Below, one piece after another: positions 5,558-7,347 of a stretch of DNA of 7,347 nt. The notes under the pieces are model-generated. The model did no database searches. It was given only the letters and a program-made list of their open reading frames with translations, and had not been told where the DNA came from. Within the stretch, counting starts at the first letter, position 1. Each line of letters opens with the position of its first letter. A program made the translations under genes and the position numbers. Origin of the DNA: Pseudomonadota bacterium (GTDB taxonomy: Bacteria > Pseudomonadota > Alphaproteobacteria > Acetobacterales > Acetobacteraceae); contig JAKBAQ010000143.1 in the NCBI GenBank assembly GCA_021808985.1, positions 1 to 7,347 of the forward strand, given 5' to 3'.

Positions 5558-6777
5558 GTGGCGCGGCCCAGCACCAGGCTGCAATTCACACCGCCAAAGC
5601 CGAATGAATTGCTGACCACCCGGTCAATCCGGGCATCATGCCCGCTCAGCACGTAACGGCTCCTGAAGGCTGGGTCCACGCCGCGCGTATGTGGGCTGCC
5701 CGGCACAAAGCCATGCCGGATCGCCAGCGCGCAGATGATCGCCTCGGCAACGCCCGAGGCGCCCAGCGTATGCCCGGTGAAGCCCTTGGTCGAGCTGCAC
5801 GGCACGCCCGTGCCGAACAGGCCCGCCACGGCGCAATCTTCCGCCGCATCGCCAACCAGCGTCGCCGTGCCATGCAGGTTGATATAGTCGATCTCCCCCG
5901 CCTCAAGGCCCGCGTCACCAAGCGCGCGCTCCATCGCCAGCCGCGCCCCCACCCCCTCGGGATGCGGCGATGACATATGGTAGGCATCGGAGCTTTCGCC
6001 CGTTCCCAGCAGCAGCACAGTCTCCGCGTCCAGCCGCTCGCCGGCCCGCTCCAGCAAAACAAAGCCGGCCGCCTCACCCAGCGAAATCCCGCGCCGCCCG
6101 GGGTCAAAAGGCCGGCACGGCTCGTCCGCCATCACATCCAGCGCATGAAAGCCGAACAGCGTGGTGGCGCAGAGCGTATCAGCCCCGCCGATAACGGCCG
6201 CATCGCAAATGCCGGTGGCGATCATCCGCGCCGCATTGGCGAACACCTTGGAGGTCGCGGCACAGGCGGTGGATACGGTAAAAGCCGGCCCGCAGAGGCC
6301 CAGCATGTCGCGGACAAACCGCGCCAGCGAATAGGTGTTGTGCGTGCGCGCGTAATCAAACCCGGCGGGCAATTTCCCACTCAGCGGGTCGCGCTGGCGG
6401 TACGCGCGTTCCGTCTGCAATATGCCGGATGTGCTCGTCCCGGCGAACACGCCAATGCGCTGCGCGCCATACCGCGCCCGCGCCGCCGCGAGCGTATCCA
6501 AAAAACCATCCTGGCGCAGCGCCAGCGCGGCAAGCCGGTTATTGCGGCAATCAAACCCCGCCAGCTCATCCGGCAGGGAATCCTCATCGAGACCGGCGAT
6601 TTCCCCCGCATAGGTCTTAAACGGTATCGCATCGAACCCGCAGCGCACCAGCCCGCTGCGGCCTTCCCGCAACGCCGCCATGGTCTGCTCACGGCCCGCG
6701 CCAAGGCTGGTCACGATGGAAAAATCGCTGAGCATCAGGGGAGATTTCCCCAACCCCAAGGGCTGTTCCCCGCTCAC
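5554..6777 (-). CDS. beta-ketoacyl-ACP synthase, FabF-like (aryl-polyene ketosynthase)
   Basis: 407 residues, full length for a KAS I/II enzyme. The active site is intact: nucleophile C172 in VSTACAAT, H302 in LHGTAT, K331 in SSTKGFTGH and H336 in GHTLGASG. The tail NSFGFGGVN (390-398) is the usual C-terminal glycine loop. It should catalyse decarboxylative Claisen condensation of malonyl-ACP with the growing aryl-polyenoyl chain, probably as a heterodimer with the adjacent chain-length factor (ApeO:ApeC in E. coli). Whether it corresponds to ApeO or to the second ketosynthase ApeR cannot be settled by eye. Start: GTG at 6777 has GGAGG 7 nt upstream and overlaps the previous stop by 4 nt (GTGA at 6774-6777). 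An ATG at 6735 (residue 15) is the alternative, because conserved sequence begins around there. Confidence 0.92.
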   Translation of the reverse strand: MSGEQPLGLGKSPLMLSDFSIVTSLGAGREQTMAALREGRSGLVRCGFDAIPFKTYAGEIAGLDEDSLPDELAGFDCRNNRLAALALRQDGFLDTLAAARARYGAQRIGVFAGTSTSGILQTERAYRQRDPLSGKLPAGFDYARTHNTYSLARFVRDMLGLCGPAFTVSTACAATSKVFANAARMIATGICDAAVIGGADTLCATTLFGFHALDVMADEPCRPFDPGRRGISLGEAAGFVLLERAGERLDAETVLLLGTGESSDAYHMSSPHPEGVGARLAMERALGDAGLEAGEIDYINLHGTATLVGDAAEDCAVAGLFGTGVPCSSTKGFTGHTLGASGVAEAIICALAIRHGFVPGSPHTRGVDPAFRSRYVLSGHDARIDRVVSNSFGFGGVNCSLVLGRAT

Positions 6778-7346
6778 GCCAGGGCCTCCGCCAATAATTC
6801 CCCGGCATCTTCAAGGCATCTCAGATGCCCGCGAATTTTCGCGGCTTCCTGTGCAACATACTCATCATAACGCCGCCGGAAGCCGCTGCTTTGGCCGCCG
6901 CCGCCGCGCGCTTCCAGCGCCCTGGCGTATAATGCTTCAAAATACCGCAGATTCGCGCGCAAATCGCGGTATCGCGGCTCGCTGAATATGCGGGCGAAGC
7001 GCCGCCGGTAAGGCCCCCAAAACGGATTATCATAAAAAATCAGCCGCAGACGGTCGATGTCATAAACATCATTATCCGCCACCGCTGGTGCTGCGATCGT
7101 CAAGCCCCCCGCCGCCGCCGGCAGCGCCCCGGTCGCCAAAAAGGCCCGCCGCGTCTGCTCGTCAGCATAAATCGCCGCGGGATTCTGGATCGGCAGATCA
7201 TTCACGCGCAGCGCGAGATCCACCAGCTCGTTCTTCGGCACGGGAAAATTGAACGCCGCGCGCGCGAAGAACTGCCCTGTCGGCCAAGGCGCCCATATCC
7301 CCGCCGCCGCCAGCGCATTATGCGCCACATGGCCGCAATTATCGTT
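6774..7346 (-). CDS. unrecognised protein, 5' end beyond the window
   Basis: 190 residues are visible and the frame stays open through the right edge; the only in-window initiation codon near the edge is a GTG at 7328, which lies inside conserved-looking sequence, so the real start is upstream. I do not recognise the family with certainty. Visible features: NDNCGHVAHNALAAAG at the first residues, then WAPWPTGQFF, FNFPVPKNELVDLALRVND, an Ala/Gly-rich low-complexity stretch (ALPAAAGGLTIAAPA), VYDIDRLRLIFYDNPFWG, and an Arg/Tyr-rich helical C-terminus (YRRRFARIFSEPRYRDLRA). No membrane segment or signal is visible in this part. The Asn-Cys-Gly-His motif resembles the nucleophile segment of LRAT/NlpC-P60 permuted papain-like proteins or of DUF4105-type acyltransferases, but this rests on a few residues only. 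It overlaps the ketosynthase start by 4 nt, so it belongs to the pigment operon. Confidence 0.7.
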   Translation of the reverse strand, partial: NDNCGHVAHNALAAAGIWAPWPTGQFFARAAFNFPVPKNELVDLALRVNDLPIQNPAAIYADEQTRRAFLATGALPAAAGGLTIAAPAVADNDVYDIDRLRLIFYDNPFWGPYRRRFARIFSEPRYRDLRANLRYFEALYARALEARGGGGQSSGFRRRYDEYVAQEAAKIRGHLRCLEDAGELLAEALA

Positions 7347-7347
7347 G

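Noticed and set aside
5977..6870. A 297-codon open frame on the plus strand opposite the ketosynthase and the unknown gene
   Set aside because: Its translation is Arg/Pro/Ala/Gln-rich with no domain, and it crosses the boundary of two minus-strand genes. The minus-strand ketosynthase has all catalytic residues.
1..7347. Search for CRISPR arrays, tRNA/rRNA genes, insertion sequences and attachment sites
   Set aside because: No spaced direct repeats, cloverleaf-like sequence, transposase motifs or terminal inverted repeats were seen; coding genes fill nearly all of the window.

Overview
The window holds the core of an aryl-polyene / xanthomonadin-type pigment locus. The organism is a GC-rich Gram-negative bacterium. 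Codon use (strong G/C third positions, GTG and TTG starts) and the protein sequences suggest Alphaproteobacteria, but I cannot name a genus. The left edge (2-55) carries only the C-terminus of an unrelated short-chain dehydrogenase. It is followed by two hairpins, the second a textbook intrinsic terminator with a T-run, which separate it from the pigment locus.

Plus strand, 271-3545: three genes in a row. (1) A chorismatase of the FkbO/Hyg5/XanB2 family, which should turn chorismate into hydroxybenzoate, the aryl starter unit. (2) After a 147-nt gap, an FAD-dependent oxidoreductase of the tryptophan-halogenase family, with a WxWxIP motif and a candidate catalytic lysine. (3) Five nt further on, a GT-A family 2 glycosyltransferase of the dolichyl-phosphate-mannose-synthase type.

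Minus strand, 7346-3575, running toward the plus-strand genes and converging with them across only 29 nt: (4) an unrecognised protein whose N-terminus lies beyond the right edge; (5) a complete beta-ketoacyl-ACP synthase with Cys-His-Lys-His; (6) a short ketosynthase-like chain-length factor of the ApeC type, lacking the C-terminal half of the fold; (7) an ApeP-type hot-dog 3-hydroxyacyl-ACP dehydratase; (8) a FabG-type 3-oxoacyl-ACP reductase. All five are joined by overlaps of about 4-11 nt, so they should be translated as a coupled unit.

Together, genes 5-8 supply one full condense-reduce-dehydrate cycle that leaves a trans double bond each round, building a conjugated polyene. The chorismatase supplies the 3- or 4-hydroxybenzoyl head, the halogenase may halogenate that ring, and the glycosyltransferase may glycosylate the product or its lipid anchor. 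Expected partners not present here are acyl carrier proteins, the acyl-ACP ligase, a second ketosynthase and dehydratase, a LolA-like carrier and an MMPL exporter. They probably lie beyond 7347, upstream in the minus-strand operon.

The cluster class is known. The less ordinary points are the gene set (chorismatase + halogenase + glycosyltransferase with an aryl-polyene core), the uncharacterised protein with an Asn-Cys-Gly-His motif at the head of the visible operon, and the tight convergent layout.
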